Positions 18,424 through 28,593 of a DNA stretch of 64,000 nt are shown one piece after another. Source of the DNA: Burkholderia pyrrocinia (GTDB lineage: Bacteria > Pseudomonadota > Gammaproteobacteria > Burkholderiales > Burkholderiaceae); contig NZ_CP070979.1 of assembly GCF_018417535.1 (NCBI RefSeq), forward strand, positions 1,178,001-1,242,000. Direction: 5' to 3'. How positions within the stretch are numbered: position 1 is the stretch's first letter; each line of letters opens with the position of its first letter. The notes under the pieces are model-generated. The model searched no databases, was not told the origin of the DNA, and was given only the letters and a program-made list of their open reading frames with translations. A program made the position numbers and the translations under genes.

Positions 18424-19681
18424 ACAGGCTGAAAGGTCCCGATGTGCGGGCAGGTGACGGGTCGATACGCGAATACTCGTAGTACTGCACCGTATCGGAC
18501 GCATCGGTCGCCGGATTGCACCGATCGTGCCTGAGCGCCGGTGCCCGGCGGTGATGGACCAACACCATCGACCGCCGACCGTAGGGCGTTTGTCGCTGCC
18601 GCGAGTGCCGTGCCTGCTGCTCGGTTACGGACAGGTGTGCGTCGCGAGACGACCCCCGGACTTCTGGATGGATGGCGAGCGGGTCTCGAGCGCTTAATGG
18701 CCCGCATGTCCTATCCACCAAAGACGACAACGCAGCTTCTTGCAACCGCTACCGGTGTGCAGCAAAGACGTCGTCATGCCCTCGGTGACGTAGCCGCTTA
18801 CGAGATGCGCAAGTCATTACAGTGACCGTTCGCGGTCGCTCGAATGGAGTGCCGATTACATACGTCGATTGACTGTCGGTGTCGACTGTCTGCCGGGATC
18901 CACAAGAGCAGGGGAATATGGCTGTATAAAAATGATGGGACTCCCTTCAACATTGTTGCGCTCGCCTGATCGTTGCGATGATTGAATGTCACTGATTCCG
19001 ATGGTGTGAATAATTGATGGAACTATGCGAATGAGTGAAATTGAAACTCGAGCGAATTAGAAAGTTTCGCGGCTTCGCTGCACTGCAGATTAGTCTGAAT
19101 GGCGAATATAATCGTCTTTTTTGAAATTTCATGCGCCTTTGTGACGAGTTATTGATGTGGTGTGCTCCATTTGAGAGTAATGCGCAAGAAAGCTTCATTA
19201 CATATTTTTTCGATGAGTAATGTTTTTGTCTTCTGTACTCCGATATACTTGCGCAACGTCAAATTTAGAGCGTGGAATCTAAGCGCGAAGGTTAATCGGT
19301 GGGTTGTACCGGTAGCCGCCGGTTCGGATGTTGGAACTGAATGAATAAAATATGACACGGCGTGGATGGATGAAATCGATCTGTCATCGGCTCTTGTGAG
19401 CAACGCTGTTAATAATTAACGGTTTAATATTGCGGACGTTAATGGTATGCGGGGCGAGTGTTTGTCTGCATTCGCTGTCAAATTATTCATTCCAAGAACG
19501 TGTTTGTGAGTGGCGATCGATTTGACGATGCCATTGCTCACTGTCGCGGTGATGGCGCGCCGAGTAAAAATTGTGGTGGATCAGTAGCCCATTATGGCCT
19601 TGACACTTTGGGAAATCAAAAGTCGATTGCCAGGGCGTACCAATGCATACGAATCTTGTCTTTTCATAAGGGCCCGGCAAA
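18424..19681. other. 1.26-kb intergenic region, right part A/T-rich
   Basis: I find no supported gene. The left part (18424-18830) is G/C-rich with only poor-quality frames. The right part (about 18900-19680) is markedly A/T-rich, with runs such as TTTTTTGAAATTTC near 19118, compared with everything around it. It presumably holds the promoter of the LuxR-type regulator; I cannot place -35/-10 elements. The base-composition break suggests an acquired or junction segment. Confidence 0.5.
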
Positions 19682-20461
19682 TTGGAGACCTTTTCTCGCA
19701 TCATCGGCGAGATTCTTCGCCCCAACGGCTTGACCGAGGGGATCGATCAACTCGCGGAAAAAATTGGACGAGTGATTCCGTTCGACAAGTGTTTGATTTT
19801 GCATACCGGAAGCGGCGATACAGCTTCTCATGGGTTGATCTATCGCTACGGTGTGGCAAATGACGTCGCCGGAACCCGGCGAGGTTTGACTCTGTTCGGC
19901 GCCGCGATTGACATTGACCAATATTTGAGTTGCTTCGCGCTGTCCAACCGTCAGGACCATACATTTCATTGGCACGATCTCGATGCCGGATTGCCGCAGT
20001 GCGATGCGTTTGTCAATGATCTTGCGTTATGTATGCGGGGAAAGGGTATTGTCGCCTGTATCGGAGCGCCGCCGGGCGATTCGACGGCTACCCGGACCGT
20101 TCTGCAGTTGAAGTGTGAAGGCGCGACATTGCACTCGGCGCTTCTTCTAACCTTCATTGCCATGCATTTACATACCGCGTTGAGTCAGAAGATCATGGGG
20201 CAGAGCCTTATGGGTGCGGAACGGTGCGCGGCGGATCTTGACCAGAAATCCTGCAATGACTCGAAGGGAATTCAGTTTACGAGAAAGGAATCCGACGTAA
20301 TTAAATGGGTAGTCGAAGGCAAGACCGCCTGGGAAATTGGTCGGATACTTTCCATGTCGGAAAGGACGGTCAAGTTCCATCTGACCAACGTATACGAAAA
20401 ACTGCGTGTTTCGAACAGGGCACAAGCGGTGGCGAAAGTCAGCCGTCTGGGATTGATCTAG
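19682..20461 (+). CDS. LuxR-type transcriptional regulator (orphan)
   Basis: About 259 residues from a TTG start. The C-terminal helix-turn-helix is unmistakably of the quorum-sensing LuxR type: FTRKESDVIKWVVEGKTAWE, then IGRILSMSERTVKFHLTNVY and KLRVSNRAQAVAKV. The N-terminal region (1-180) is the size of an autoinducer-binding domain, but I cannot match the conserved W/Y/D acyl-homoserine-lactone contacts, so the ligand may differ. No luxI-like synthase is in the window. The start is uncertain: TTG at 19682 is the only in-frame option seen, with ATTGGAG overlapping it. It is the obvious candidate to read the lux-box-like sites at 25.7-25.9, 36.4 and 38.7 kb. Confidence 0.85.
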   Translation: METFSRIIGEILRPNGLTEGIDQLAEKIGRVIPFDKCLILHTGSGDTASHGLIYRYGVANDVAGTRRGLTLFGAAIDIDQYLSCFALSNRQDHTFHWHDLDAGLPQCDAFVNDLALCMRGKGIVACIGAPPGDSTATRTVLQLKCEGATLHSALLLTFIAMHLHTALSQKIMGQSLMGAERCAADLDQKSCNDSKGIQFTRKESDVIKWVVEGKTAWEIGRILSMSERTVKFHLTNVYEKLRVSNRAQAVAKVSRLGLI

Positions 20462-20474
20462 GGGGAGTTCAGGA

Positions 20475-20723
20475 ATGTCTTTCAAGGAAAAGGTCAAGGC
20501 GTTTGTCGCGCGTCACGGATTTACGTACAAAGCATACATTTTGTCGATTCTCTTTTTGCCACCGGCGGCGGTTTACATCGCGTGGAAGCGTCCAGGCCTG
20601 CCGCCTTTCGGCCGCGTTTTGCTCTGCGTCACCGGTGTACTCGCGCCCCCATTGGTCGGCGTGGCCACAGCGATGATCCTGAAAAGCGCGTTTGATCTGA
20701 TCCGGACGGTCATTTCCGTTTAG
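20475..20723 (+). CDS. Small two-helix membrane protein, unknown function
   Basis: An 82-residue protein beginning MSFKEKVKAFVARHG, with hydrophobic helices at about 22-38 (AYILSILFLPPAAVYIA) and 48-68 (VLLCVTGVLAPPLVGVATAM). A GGGGGAGTT lies directly upstream and it starts 13 bases after the luxR-type gene, so the two probably share a transcript. I do not recognise the family. The basic amphipathic N-terminus and short loop suggest an inner-membrane accessory or signalling protein; function is not assignable. Confidence 0.7.
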   Translation: MSFKEKVKAFVARHGFTYKAYILSILFLPPAAVYIAWKRPGLPPFGRVLLCVTGVLAPPLVGVATAMILKSAFDLIRTVISV

Positions 20724-20804
20724 TTCGCCTGCTTGTGTCCGGATACGTTCCCGGTTTCCTGAGCCTTGTTTTAGACCGCTTCACCATTCGTTCCATAGAC
20801 TCCA

Positions 20805-23800
20805 ATGAATGCCCGACTGCCAACCGTACATTTGTTCGATTGTGTTCGGGCAATAGCGGGAATACACGAGCCTTCACGCAACATTCCCTATAACTACACG
20901 TCGTTTTCCGATCGCGAGATCGTGATCCGCCTGCTCGGTGCAGACGCGTGGTCGGTGCTCGACGAACTGCGCGCCGAACGCCGCACGGGCCGCTCGGCGC
21001 GGCTGCTTTGTGAAGTGCTGGGTGACATCTGGGCCGTGCGCCGCAATCCGTATCTGCAGGACGACCTGCTTGATAACCGAAAGCGTCGCGCGTTCTTGGT
21101 CGGCACGCTGCACGACCGGCTGACCGAGATCGCAAGGCGTCGCCGCGTGCGAGTGGATGGCCAGTATGGTGGCGCGGGCCGCGAGCGCGCGTTGCGCGTC
21201 GAGATGCTCGAAGCCGCCGCGCAGCGTGCGGTCAACGAGTTCGCCGACGAATTCGCGAAAATGGCCGACCTGCGCCGCCGCGCGACCAAGGCGCTCGGCC
21301 GCTGCACGCAGAAGGACAACATCCGCTTCGACGGGCTGTCGCGCGTGTCGCACGTCACCGACGCGACCGACTGGCGTGTCGAATACCCGTTCGTCGTGCT
21401 GACGCCCGACACCGAAGCCGAGATCGCGGCACTGATCAAGGCCTGCTTCGAGCTCGGCCTGACCGTGATCCCGCGCGGCGGCGGCACCGGCTACACGGGC
21501 GGCGCGGTGCCGCTCACGCCGTTCTCCGCGGTGATCAACACCGAGAAGCTCGAACAGCTCGGCGCGGTCGAGCTGACCGAGCTGCCGGGCGTCGCGCACA
21601 AGGTGCCGACGATCTTCTCCGGCGCGGGCGTCGTCACGCGCCGCGTGACCGAGGCGGCCGAGGCGGCCGGCTACGTGTTCGCGGTCGATCCGACGTCGCT
21701 CGACGCGTCGTGCATCGGCGGCAACGTCGCGATGAACGCGGGCGGCAAGAAGGCCGTGCTGTGGGGCACCGCGCTCGACAACCTGGCCTGGTGGCGGATG
21801 GTCGACCCGGACGGCAACTGGCTCGAAGTCACGCGCCACGAGCACAACCAGGGCAAGATCCACGACATCGCGGTCGCGCGCTTCGAGCTGAAGTGGTTCG
21901 ACGGCGCATACGCGCCGGGCGAGAAGCTGCTGCGCACCGAGATGCTCGAGATCGAAGGCCGGCGCTTTCGCAAGGAAGGGCTCGGCAAGGACGTGACCGA
22001 CAAGTTCCTCGCCGGCCTGCCGGGCGTGCAGAAGGAAGGCTGCGACGGGCTCATCACGTCCGCGCGCTGGGTGCTGCACAAGATGCCCGCGCACACGCGC
22101 ACCGTCTGCCTCGAATTCTTCGGCCAGGCGCGCGAGGCGATCCCGAGCATCGTCGAAATCAAGGATTACCTGTTCGAGACGTCGAAGCAGGGCGGCGCGA
22201 TCCTCGCGGGCCTCGAACACCTCGACGAGCGCTATCTGCGCGCGGTCGGCTACGCGACCAAGAGCAAGCGCAATTCATTCCCGAAGATGGTGCTGATCGG
22301 CGACATCGTCGGCGACGATGCCGATGCGGTCGCGCACGCGACGTCCGAAGTGATCCGGATGGCGAACGGCAAGAGCGGCGAGGGTTTCGTCGCGGTCAGC
22401 GCGGAGGCGCGCAAGCGCTTCTGGCTCGACCGCAGCCGCACGGCCGCGATCGCGAAGCACACGAACGCGTTCAAGATCAACGAGGACGTCGTCATCCCGC
22501 TGAACCGGATGGGCGAGTACACCGACGGCATCGAGCGGATCAACATCGAACTGTCGCTGAAGAACAAGCTGCAGCTCGTCGACGCGCTGGAAGCGTTCTT
22601 CCGCGGCGGCAACCTGCCGCTCGGCAAGACCGACGACGCGAACGAGATCCCGAGCGCCGAGCTGCTCGAAGACCGTGTCCAGCAGGCGCTGGAGCTGCTC
22701 AAGCGCGTGCGCGCGCGCTGGGAATTCGTGCGCGACCGGCTCGACCAGCCGCTGCGCGAGGCGCAGCACTACCTCGTGCAGCTCGGCTACGAGGCACTGG
22801 CCGAGAAGTTCGCGGATCGTGCCGACGAGCAGCCGGGCGCGACCGTGTTCCACATCACGCAGGACCGCACGGTCCGCATCTCGTGGAAGCAGGAGATCCG
22901 CGCGGAGCTGCGCGCGATCTTCAACGGCGGCGCGTTCAAGCAGATCCTCGACGAAGCGCAGGCGATCCACAAGCAAGTGCTGCGCGGCCGCGTGTTCGTC
23001 GCGCTGCACATGCACGCCGGCGACGGCAACGTCCACACGAACATCCCGGTCAACTCCGACAACTACGAGATGCTGCAGGACGCGCACGCGTCGGTTGCAC
23101 GCATCATGAAGCTCGCGCGCTCGCTCGACGGCGTGATCTCCGGCGAGCACGGGATCGGCATCACGAAGCTCGAGTTCCTGACCGACGACGAGATCGCCGA
23201 ATTCCGCGCGTACAAGCAGCGCGTCGACCCGAACGGCCGCTTCAACAAGGGCAAGCTGCTCGACGGCGCCGATCTTCGCAACGCGTATACGCCGAGCTTC
23301 GGGCTGATGGGCTACGAGTCGCTGATCATGCAGCAGTCCGACATCGGCGCGATCGCCGATTCGGTGAAGGACTGCCTGCGCTGCGGCAAGTGCAAGCCGG
23401 TGTGCGCGACGCACGTGCCGCGCGCGAACCTGCTGTACAGCCCGCGCAACAAGATCCTGGCGACGTCGCTGCTGGTCGAGGCGTTCCTGTACGAGGAACA
23501 GACGCGCCGCGGCGTGTCGATCAAGCACTGGGACGAGTTCAACGACGTGGCCGACCACTGCACGGTGTGCCACAAGTGCGCGACGCCGTGCCCGGTGAAG
23601 ATCGACTTCGGCGACGTCACGATGAACATGCGCAACCTGTTGCGCAAGATGGGCAAGAAGAAATTCAACGCCGGCAATGCGGCGGGCATGTTCTTCCTGA
23701 ACGCGACCAATCCGCAGACGATCAACATCGCGCGCGGCGTGATGATGGGCGTCGGCTACAAGGTGCAGCGCTTCGCGAACGACATGCTGAAGAAGGTCGT

Positions 23801-24830
23801 GACGAAGCAGACGCAGCACCCGCCGGCGACCGTCGGCAAGCCGCCGGTCGTCGAGCAGGTGATCCACTTCGTCAACAAGAAGATGCCGGGCAACCTGCCG
23901 AAGAAGACGGCGCGCGCGTTGCTCGACATCGAGGACAACAAGATCGTGCCGATCATCCGCAACCCGAAGTCGACGACTGTCGATTCGGAAGCGGTGTTCT
24001 ACTTCCCGGGCTGCGGCTCCGAGCGCCTGTTCTCGCAGGTCGGGCTGGCTACGCAGGCGATGCTGTGGGAAGCCGGCGTGCAGACCGTGCTGCCGCCGGG
24101 CTACCTGTGCTGCGGCTATCCGCAGCGCGGCGCGGGGCAGTACGACAAGGCCGAGAAGATCGTCACGGACAACCGCGTGCTGTTCCACCGGGTCGCGAAC
24201 ACGCTGAACTACCTCGACATCAAGACGGTCGTCGTGTCGTGCGGCACCTGCTACGACCAGCTCGCAGGCTACGAATTCGACAAGATCTTCCCCGGCTGCC
24301 GGATCATCGACATCCACGAGTTCCTGCTCGAGAAGGGGATGAAGCTCGACGGCGTGACGGGCACGCGCTACATGTATCACGACCCGTGCCATACGCCGAT
24401 CAAGACGATGGATCCGATCAAGCTCGTCAACGAGCTGATGGGCTCGGAGAAGGACGGCTACAAGATCGAGAAGAACGACCGTTGCTGCGGCGAATCGGGC
24501 ACGCTCGCGGTGACGCGCCCGGACGTGTCGACGCAGGTCCGCTTCCGCAAGGAAGAGGAGATCCGCAAGGGCGCGGCGAAGCTGCGCAGCATCCCGGTCG
24601 TGGCCGGCGGCGCGAGCGCACCGGCACCGGCCGCGAACGCCGGCCCGGACGTGAAGATCCTGACGAGCTGCCCGTCGTGCCTGCAGGGCCTGTCGCGCTA
24701 CAACGAGGATGCGAACATCGAGGCCGACTACATCGTGGTCGAGATCGCGCGCCAGGTGCTCGGCGAGAACTGGATGGCCGATTATGTCGCACGTGCGAAC
24801 CATGGCGGGATCGAGCGCGTGATGCTGTGA
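20805..24830 (+). CDS. Large FAD/Fe-S oxidoreductase (DUF3683 type, glycolate/lactate oxidase-like)
   Basis: A 1341-residue fusion. An N-terminal DUF3683-like region (about 30-150) is followed by a VAO/PCMH-type FAD-binding domain ([20 protein letters not shown]) and a FAD-linked oxidase C-terminal domain ([29 protein letters not shown]). Two 4Fe-4S clusters follow ([33 protein letters not shown]), then paired CCG heterodisulfide-reductase-like domains ([37 protein letters not shown]). It likely oxidises a 2-hydroxyacid and passes electrons to the membrane chain. This is a core-type Burkholderia gene whose very G/C-rich codon use differs from its neighbours. The first residues before [15 protein letters not shown] are uncertain. 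Confidence 0.88.
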   Translation: MNARLPTVHLFDCVRAIAGIHEPSRNIPYNYTSFSDREIVIRLLGADAWSVLDELRAERRTGRSARLLCEVLGDIWAVRRNPYLQDDLLDNRKRRAFLVGTLHDRLTEIARRRRVRVDGQYGGAGRERALRVEMLEAAAQRAVNEFADEFAKMADLRRRATKALGRCTQKDNIRFDGLSRVSHVTDATDWRVEYPFVVLTPDTEAEIAALIKACFELGLTVIPRGGGTGYTGGAVPLTPFSAVINTEKLEQLGAVELTELPGVAHKVPTIFSGAGVVTRRVTEAAEAAGYVFAVDPTSLDASCIGGNVAMNAGGKKAVLWGTALDNLAWWRMVDPDGNWLEVTRHEHNQGKIHDIAVARFELKWFDGAYAPGEKLLRTEMLEIEGRRFRKEGLGKDVTDKFLAGLPGVQKEGCDGLITSARWVLHKMPAHTRTVCLEFFGQAREAIPSIVEIKDYLFETSKQGGAILAGLEHLDERYLRAVGYATKSKRNSFPKMVLIGDIVGDDADAVAHATSEVIRMANGKSGEGFVAVSAEARKRFWLDRSRTAAIAKHTNAFKINEDVVIPLNRMGEYTDGIERINIELSLKNKLQLVDALEAFFRGGNLPLGKTDDANEIPSAELLEDRVQQALELLKRVRARWEFVRDRLDQPLREAQHYLVQLGYEALAEKFADRADEQPGATVFHITQDRTVRISWKQEIRAELRAIFNGGAFKQILDEAQAIHKQVLRGRVFVALHMHAGDGNVHTNIPVNSDNYEMLQDAHASVARIMKLARSLDGVISGEHGIGITKLEFLTDDEIAEFRAYKQRVDPNGRFNKGKLLDGADLRNAYTPSFGLMGYESLIMQQSDIGAIADSVKDCLRCGKCKPVCATHVPRANLLYSPRNKILATSLLVEAFLYEEQTRRGVSIKHWDEFNDVADHCTVCHKCATPCPVKIDFGDVTMNMRNLLRKMGKKKFNAGNAAGMFFLNATNPQTINIARGVMMGVGYKVQRFANDMLKKVVTKQTQHPPATVGKPPVVEQVIHFVNKKMPGNLPKKTARALLDIEDNKIVPIIRNPKSTTVDSEAVFYFPGCGSERLFSQVGLATQAMLWEAGVQTVLPPGYLCCGYPQRGAGQYDKAEKIVTDNRVLFHRVANTLNYLDIKTVVVSCGTCYDQLAGYEFDKIFPGCRIIDIHEFLLEKGMKLDGVTGTRYMYHDPCHTPIKTMDPIKLVNELMGSEKDGYKIEKNDRCCGESGTLAVTRPDVSTQVRFRKEEEIRKGAAKLRSIPVVAGGASAPAPAANAGPDVKILTSCPSCLQGLSRYNEDANIEADYIVVEIARQVLGENWMADYVARANHGGIERVML

Positions 24831-24846
24831 GCGGAGGATCTCGTCG

Positions 24847-24873
24847 AAAAAAACAGATGCGGCCGGTTTTTTT
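24847..24873. terminator. Bidirectional rho-independent terminator
   Basis: AAAAAAAC (24847-24854) can pair with GTTTTTTT (24866-24873) around a short G/C-rich loop. It lies 16 bases after the FAD/Fe-S oxidase stop and just before the convergent thioesterase stop, so A/T-runs on both sides serve both directions. Confidence 0.6.
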
Positions 24874-24882
24874 GGATTGAGC

Positions 24883-25635
24883 CTATGCGCTGGCGGTCAA
24901 CGTCGCAACGACATGATCCTGAAGCTCGCGTTCCCGTGCATGGATAAAGAAGTGATCGCCGTCGAACCGATGAAGCGTGAAGGGCCCGTCGCTGTAGTGA
25001 CGCCATTCGCGCAGCGCGTCGATATCGACATGCGGATCGCGCAGGCCGCCGAATACGGTCAGCCCGCACGGCAACGTGAACGGCGTATCGGGGCAATATC
25101 CTTCGGCGAGTGCCAGATCGGCTCGTAGCGCTCGCAGGAAGTGCCGAAGCCAGTCGGGCTCCGACAGCAACGCGTTTGGCGTTCCGCCCATCGTCTTCAG
25201 CCAACGGATAAGGTCTGGTTCGGGCAATCGATGAATCGATAACGGACGAGGTGCAACATGCGGTGCACGGTGTGCTGCGCAGAACGCGTGGATCGGCTCA
25301 GGAAGCCCGCGTCGGCCGAGCTCCCTCAACCATTCGATACCGACAACACTGCCGAAACTGTAACCGAATGTGCTGAATGGCTTGTCAAGGAGCCCGCCCG
25401 CAGCCATTGCCAATGCATCCACCATGGCGTCGAGCGATGCGGGTGGCGCTTCCGCGAAGCGTGTTTGGCGTCCCGGCAGTTCGACCGCAACGACTTCGAT
25501 CCAGCCGGGCAGGTCAAGCGCCCAGCGTCGATAGAGCAGCGAGCCGGCTCCGGCGTACGGAAAGCAGAACAGCCGATGAGTCGCGGCGGGTTGCGGGCGA
25601 TGCAGGATGAACCAGGGCGTTATCTTGACTGGCAT
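24883..25635 (-). CDS. Type II thioesterase (editing hydrolase)
   Basis: A 250-residue alpha/beta hydrolase of the GrsT/RifR type that clears mis-loaded or stalled acyl groups from PKS/NRPS carrier proteins. It begins with the diagnostic LFCFPYAGAGSLLYRRWA. The nucleophile serine is in GYSFGS, and the acid and histidine are near FGGLRDPHV and DGDHFFIH. ATG at 25635 was chosen because it gives the normal family length and N-terminus; no strong ribosome site is visible. It is divergent from the export operon, with a lux-box-like site upstream, and probably serves the assembly line at 41-58 kb. Confidence 0.92.
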   Translation of the reverse strand: MPVKITPWFILHRPQPAATHRLFCFPYAGAGSLLYRRWALDLPGWIEVVAVELPGRQTRFAEAPPASLDAMVDALAMAAGGLLDKPFSTFGYSFGSVVGIEWLRELGRRGLPEPIHAFCAAHRAPHVAPRPLSIHRLPEPDLIRWLKTMGGTPNALLSEPDWLRHFLRALRADLALAEGYCPDTPFTLPCGLTVFGGLRDPHVDIDALREWRHYSDGPFTLHRFDGDHFFIHARERELQDHVVATLTASA

Positions 25636-25707
25636 GCCGATTCGGAACGGAAGTCGTGACGGGGCTCGGCCGCGAACCGACCCGGCGCGGCGCTCCGATG
25701 CCGGCAC

Positions 25708-25754
25708 AGCGTAATCGGAAGGGCTGGTGACGTGTGCCGTCCGACGGTACAGGT
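25708..25754 (-). promoter_or_regulatory. Lux-box-like site and -10 for the thioesterase gene
   Basis: The 20-base segment 25735-25754 has a perfect right half (GTACAGGT) and I count 13 of 20 matches to the Vibrio fischeri lux box. In leftward orientation a weak -10 (TACGCT, 25713-25708) lies at the same distance from the box as in the stronger sites at 25.8 and 38.7 kb. The left half-site is poor, so confidence is modest. Confidence 0.4.
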
Positions 25755-25831
25755 TGACGATCCAGACCGGTCGTGATTGCTCACGAAATCCGGAAGGGAC
25801 ATCACTTCCCGGCATCGGAGCCGCCCCTGGC

Positions 25832-25878
25832 CGCTGCCCCAACGAACAGGTTTTTCCGTACACGCAAGTTGGTATTCT
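25832..25878 (+). promoter_or_regulatory. Lux-box-like site and -10 for the export operon
   Basis: The box 25832-25851 has GCTG-N10-CAGG spacing, where the lux box has CCTG-N10-CAGG. A -10-like TATTCT at 25873-25878 starts 22 bases after its last base. This puts the dyad centre near -42 relative to a start site around 25885, the classic position for LuxR-type activation. The ABC ATPase ATG is at 25940. Confidence 0.5.
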
Positions 25879-25939
25879 GCGCTGCGCGATCGTCCCTGCG
25901 CGTTGCTGTCGCGGGCCGCCAACTTCGTACATCGAGACC

Positions 25940-26650
25940 ATGAACGCCGTAATACTCGAAGCCGTTGAGAAGTCATACCTGATGGGTTCCGTCAACGTGA
26001 CCGCGCTGCACGACGTCACGCTTGACATCCGCGATGGAAGATTGACTGTCATCGCTGGTGCGTCCGGCAGCGGGAAGTCGACGTTGCTGAATCTCGTCGG
26101 TTGTGTAGACCGACCGGATCGCGGCCGCATCGTCGTTGCAGGCGAGGAGGTCGGTCGTTTGTCGGACGACGCACTGTCCGACTTTCGGGCTCGCCGGCTC
26201 GGCTTCGTCTTCCAGAACTTCAATCTGCTGCCGGTGCTCACCGCACACGAGAACGTCGAATATCCGCTGCTTCTCGCTGGTTCGCGACTGACCGAGTCCG
26301 AGCGCGCGCTCCGCGTGCGGGACATGCTCGATGCGGTCGGCCTTGCGGACAAGGCGCATCACCGGCCGGGGCAGATGTCTGGCGGTCAGCGACAGCGGGT
26401 CGCGATCGCACGCGCACTCGTCGCGTCGCCGAACCTCGTATTGGCAGATGAGCCGACCGCCAATCTGGATAGCAAGACCGGACAGCAGATCATCGCGCTG
26501 ATGCGGCGGCTGCAACGGGAGCGGCGCGTGTCGTTCGTGATTTCGTCGCATGATCCGCAGGTGCTCGCGGCTGGTGATGACGTAGTCCATATTGTCGACG
26601 GCAGCGTGTCCACCGTTACGCGCACCGATGCACAGGAGGCGTTCGCATGA
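25940..26650 (+). CDS. LolD/MacB-type ABC transporter ATP-binding protein
   Basis: A 236-residue ATPase of the lipoprotein/macrolide-export group. It has Walker A GASGSGKST, Q-loop VFQNFNLLPVLTAHENVEYP, signature MSGGQRQR and Walker B LVLADEPTANLDSKTG, all LolD/MacB-like. It overlaps the FtsX-type permease by four bases. The operon also encodes LolA-like and beta-barrel proteins, so it drives extraction of a lipid-like or lipopeptide substrate from the inner membrane rather than import. Confidence 0.92.
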   Translation: MNAVILEAVEKSYLMGSVNVTALHDVTLDIRDGRLTVIAGASGSGKSTLLNLVGCVDRPDRGRIVVAGEEVGRLSDDALSDFRARRLGFVFQNFNLLPVLTAHENVEYPLLLAGSRLTESERALRVRDMLDAVGLADKAHHRPGQMSGGQRQRVAIARALVASPNLVLADEPTANLDSKTGQQIIALMRRLQRERRVSFVISSHDPQVLAAGDDVVHIVDGSVSTVTRTDAQEAFA

Positions 26651-28038
26651 AGACATTTTCGCTCGCGCTACGCAACCTGCTGCGCAACCGTCGCCGTTCG
26701 ATCACGACATTGCTTGCGATGATCGTCGGCGCCCATGCGGTGCTGCTGTTCGGCGGCTATACGCGCAACATCACGTATGGTCTGCAAACCGATTATGTGA
26801 AGTACGGCGGCCACATGCAGATCGAACGCAAGGGGTTCTACGAGTTCGGGAGCGGTAATCCTTCCGAGTACGGGATCGAAAATTACGAGGCGATCATTGA
26901 TGCGGTGAAAGCCGACCCGGCACTGGCGCCTATGGTGCTCGTCGCGACACCTACGCTGCAGTTGCAGGGTATTGCGGGCAACTTCGACGCGGGGCTGTCG
27001 CGCACCGCACTCGCGCTCGGCATGCGTGTCGACGACCAGAATCGGATGCGCGCATGGAACGACTATCACTTTCCGGTGACGATTCCACCGATGGCGCTCA
27101 CCGGAACGGCAGGCGACGCAGCCGTGATCGGTACGGGCCTCGCGCGCGTACTCGAGCTGTGCGGACCGCTCAAGGTACCCGACTGCAAGCCGCCCAAGAA
27201 GCCCGCAGACACGGCGAAGGCCTCGCCGCTTCCGGCCGACATCGCGGCGCTCGCCGACGGTATGCGCGACGCGCCGTCCGCCGCGACGGATGGGCGTCGG
27301 ATCGAACTGCTTGCAGCGACCGCGCGCGGTGCGCCGAACGTCGCGGAACTGCAGGTCGTGAAGGCCGAGCGGCAGGGAATCAAGGAATACGACGACATGT
27401 ACGTGGGCTTGCATCTCGCGCAAGCGCAACGGCTCGTCTACGGCAACGAGCGGCCGAAGGCCACGGCGATCGTCGTGCAATTGAGCCACACCGCGGATTT
27501 GCCCGCCGCGAAGGCCCGACTTGAGACGCTGCTGAACACCAAATTCACCGGTACGGACACGGAAGTGGTCGATTACACCGTGCTGAATCCATTCTACGGC
27601 CAGGCGCTTGCGATGTTCACGACACTGTTCGGTTTTGTCGCCCTGCTGATCGCCGCGATCGTGCTATTCACTGTTGGCAACACAATGAGCACTGCGGTGT
27701 TCGAGCGCACGGTCGAGATCGGCACACTGCGCGCGATGGGATTACGCCGTACCGGCGTGCGTCGCCTGTTCCTGTGCGAAGGGTTGCTGCTCGGCGGGAT
27801 CGGCGCAGTGCTCGGCGTCGCCAGCGCAGCGATGCTCGCAGGTGTCGTCAACCTCAGCGGTCTTACGTGGACACCGCCGGGCCGCTCGCCGGTGCCGCTG
27901 ATCATTCGCGTGTGGGGCGAGAACGATCTGATCGTTGGTACCGCGATCGGCCTGCTCGTGGTATCGATGCTCTCCGCGTTGCTGCCCGCGCGCCGTGCGT
28001 CCCGAATGGAGATCGTCGATGCGCTCCGCTATGCGTGA
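26647..28038 (+). CDS. FtsX-family ABC transporter permease (LolC/E- or MacB-like)
   Basis: A 463-residue four-helix permease. The N-terminal helix (TTLLAMIVGAHAVLLFGGY) is followed by a periplasmic domain of about 290 residues and a C-terminal three-helix FtsX core (MFTTLFGFVALLIAAIVLFT, FLCEGLLLGGIGAVLGVASA, IGLLVVSMLSALLPA). The core carries ERTVEIGTLRAMGLRR, the typical coupling segment. Such permeases work as mechanotransmitters that lift lipoproteins or lipophilic molecules from the membrane. It pairs with the preceding ATPase. Confidence 0.9.
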   Translation: MKTFSLALRNLLRNRRRSITTLLAMIVGAHAVLLFGGYTRNITYGLQTDYVKYGGHMQIERKGFYEFGSGNPSEYGIENYEAIIDAVKADPALAPMVLVATPTLQLQGIAGNFDAGLSRTALALGMRVDDQNRMRAWNDYHFPVTIPPMALTGTAGDAAVIGTGLARVLELCGPLKVPDCKPPKKPADTAKASPLPADIAALADGMRDAPSAATDGRRIELLAATARGAPNVAELQVVKAERQGIKEYDDMYVGLHLAQAQRLVYGNERPKATAIVVQLSHTADLPAAKARLETLLNTKFTGTDTEVVDYTVLNPFYGQALAMFTTLFGFVALLIAAIVLFTVGNTMSTAVFERTVEIGTLRAMGLRRTGVRRLFLCEGLLLGGIGAVLGVASAAMLAGVVNLSGLTWTPPGRSPVPLIIRVWGENDLIVGTAIGLLVVSMLSALLPARRASRMEIVDALRYA

Positions 28039-28066
28039 TCGAACGATCAGATCTTGCACGAATGAA

Positions 28067-28534
28067 ATGACTGTGAAATCAATTCGTCGGCGGTTTGTCA
28101 TGCTAGCCTTCGCCGGGAGCTGCTTCACATTGCTCGGTGCGTGCGGCGCACCCGCCGGGCAGTCGGTTCCCGCGGGCCTGAATCTGTCGTTGACGCAATC
28201 GACTGCGGCAGGCGCATACGTCGTTACGCTCGAACCGCCGACGACGCCGCCGCCACTGAACCAGATCCATGCATGGACCGTCACCGTGAACCGTGCGTCG
28301 GGCGAGCCCGTGCGCGGTGCGCGCATCGACGTGAGCGGCGGGATGCCTCAGCACGGGCACGGTCTGCCGACGCGCCCTCGAGTCGTTCCGGATGACGGTA
28401 ATGGCGTGTATCGGCTGCAAGGGATGAAGTTCAGCATGCCCGGGTGGTGGACGATCACGCTGAAGGTACGGGACGCGCAGGGCGGCGACGACGTGACGTT
28501 CAACGTCGTATTGCCGCCAGCGGTGGCGTCATGA
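28067..28534 (+). CDS. YtkA-like lipoprotein
   Basis: A 155-residue protein with a signal peptide and lipobox (SCFTLLGACG, Cys at about 26) and one YtkA/FixH-like immunoglobulin-type domain (VNRASGEPVRGARIDVSGGM, then MKFSMPGWWTITLKV). It contains a His/Met-rich stretch GGMPQHGHGLP that could bind a metal such as copper; this is an inference. It lies 28 bases after the permease and its stop overlaps a possible start for the next gene. Probably a periplasmic accessory of the export system. Confidence 0.8.
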   Translation: MTVKSIRRRFVMLAFAGSCFTLLGACGAPAGQSVPAGLNLSLTQSTAAGAYVVTLEPPTTPPPLNQIHAWTVTVNRASGEPVRGARIDVSGGMPQHGHGLPTRPRVVPDDGNGVYRLQGMKFSMPGWWTITLKVRDAQGGDDVTFNVVLPPAVAS

Positions 28535-28593
28535 CGATCGAAACGGGCGCCATGCCTGTTTACTGGATGAATTCCATTCACGGAGAAGCTTCA

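Noticed and set aside
18617..18636. Possible lux-box-like site sharing ACGGACAGGT with the 38.7-kb site
   Set aside because: Only a half-site, no -10-like hexamer at the expected spacing on either strand, and no gene close enough to be driven by it.
21710..24880. A 1056-codon open frame overlapping the FAD/Fe-S oxidase, and its antisense 842-codon frame
   Set aside because: Arg/Asp/Ala-rich composition typical of shadow frames in G/C-rich DNA; the overlapping frame encodes complete, motif-rich domains.
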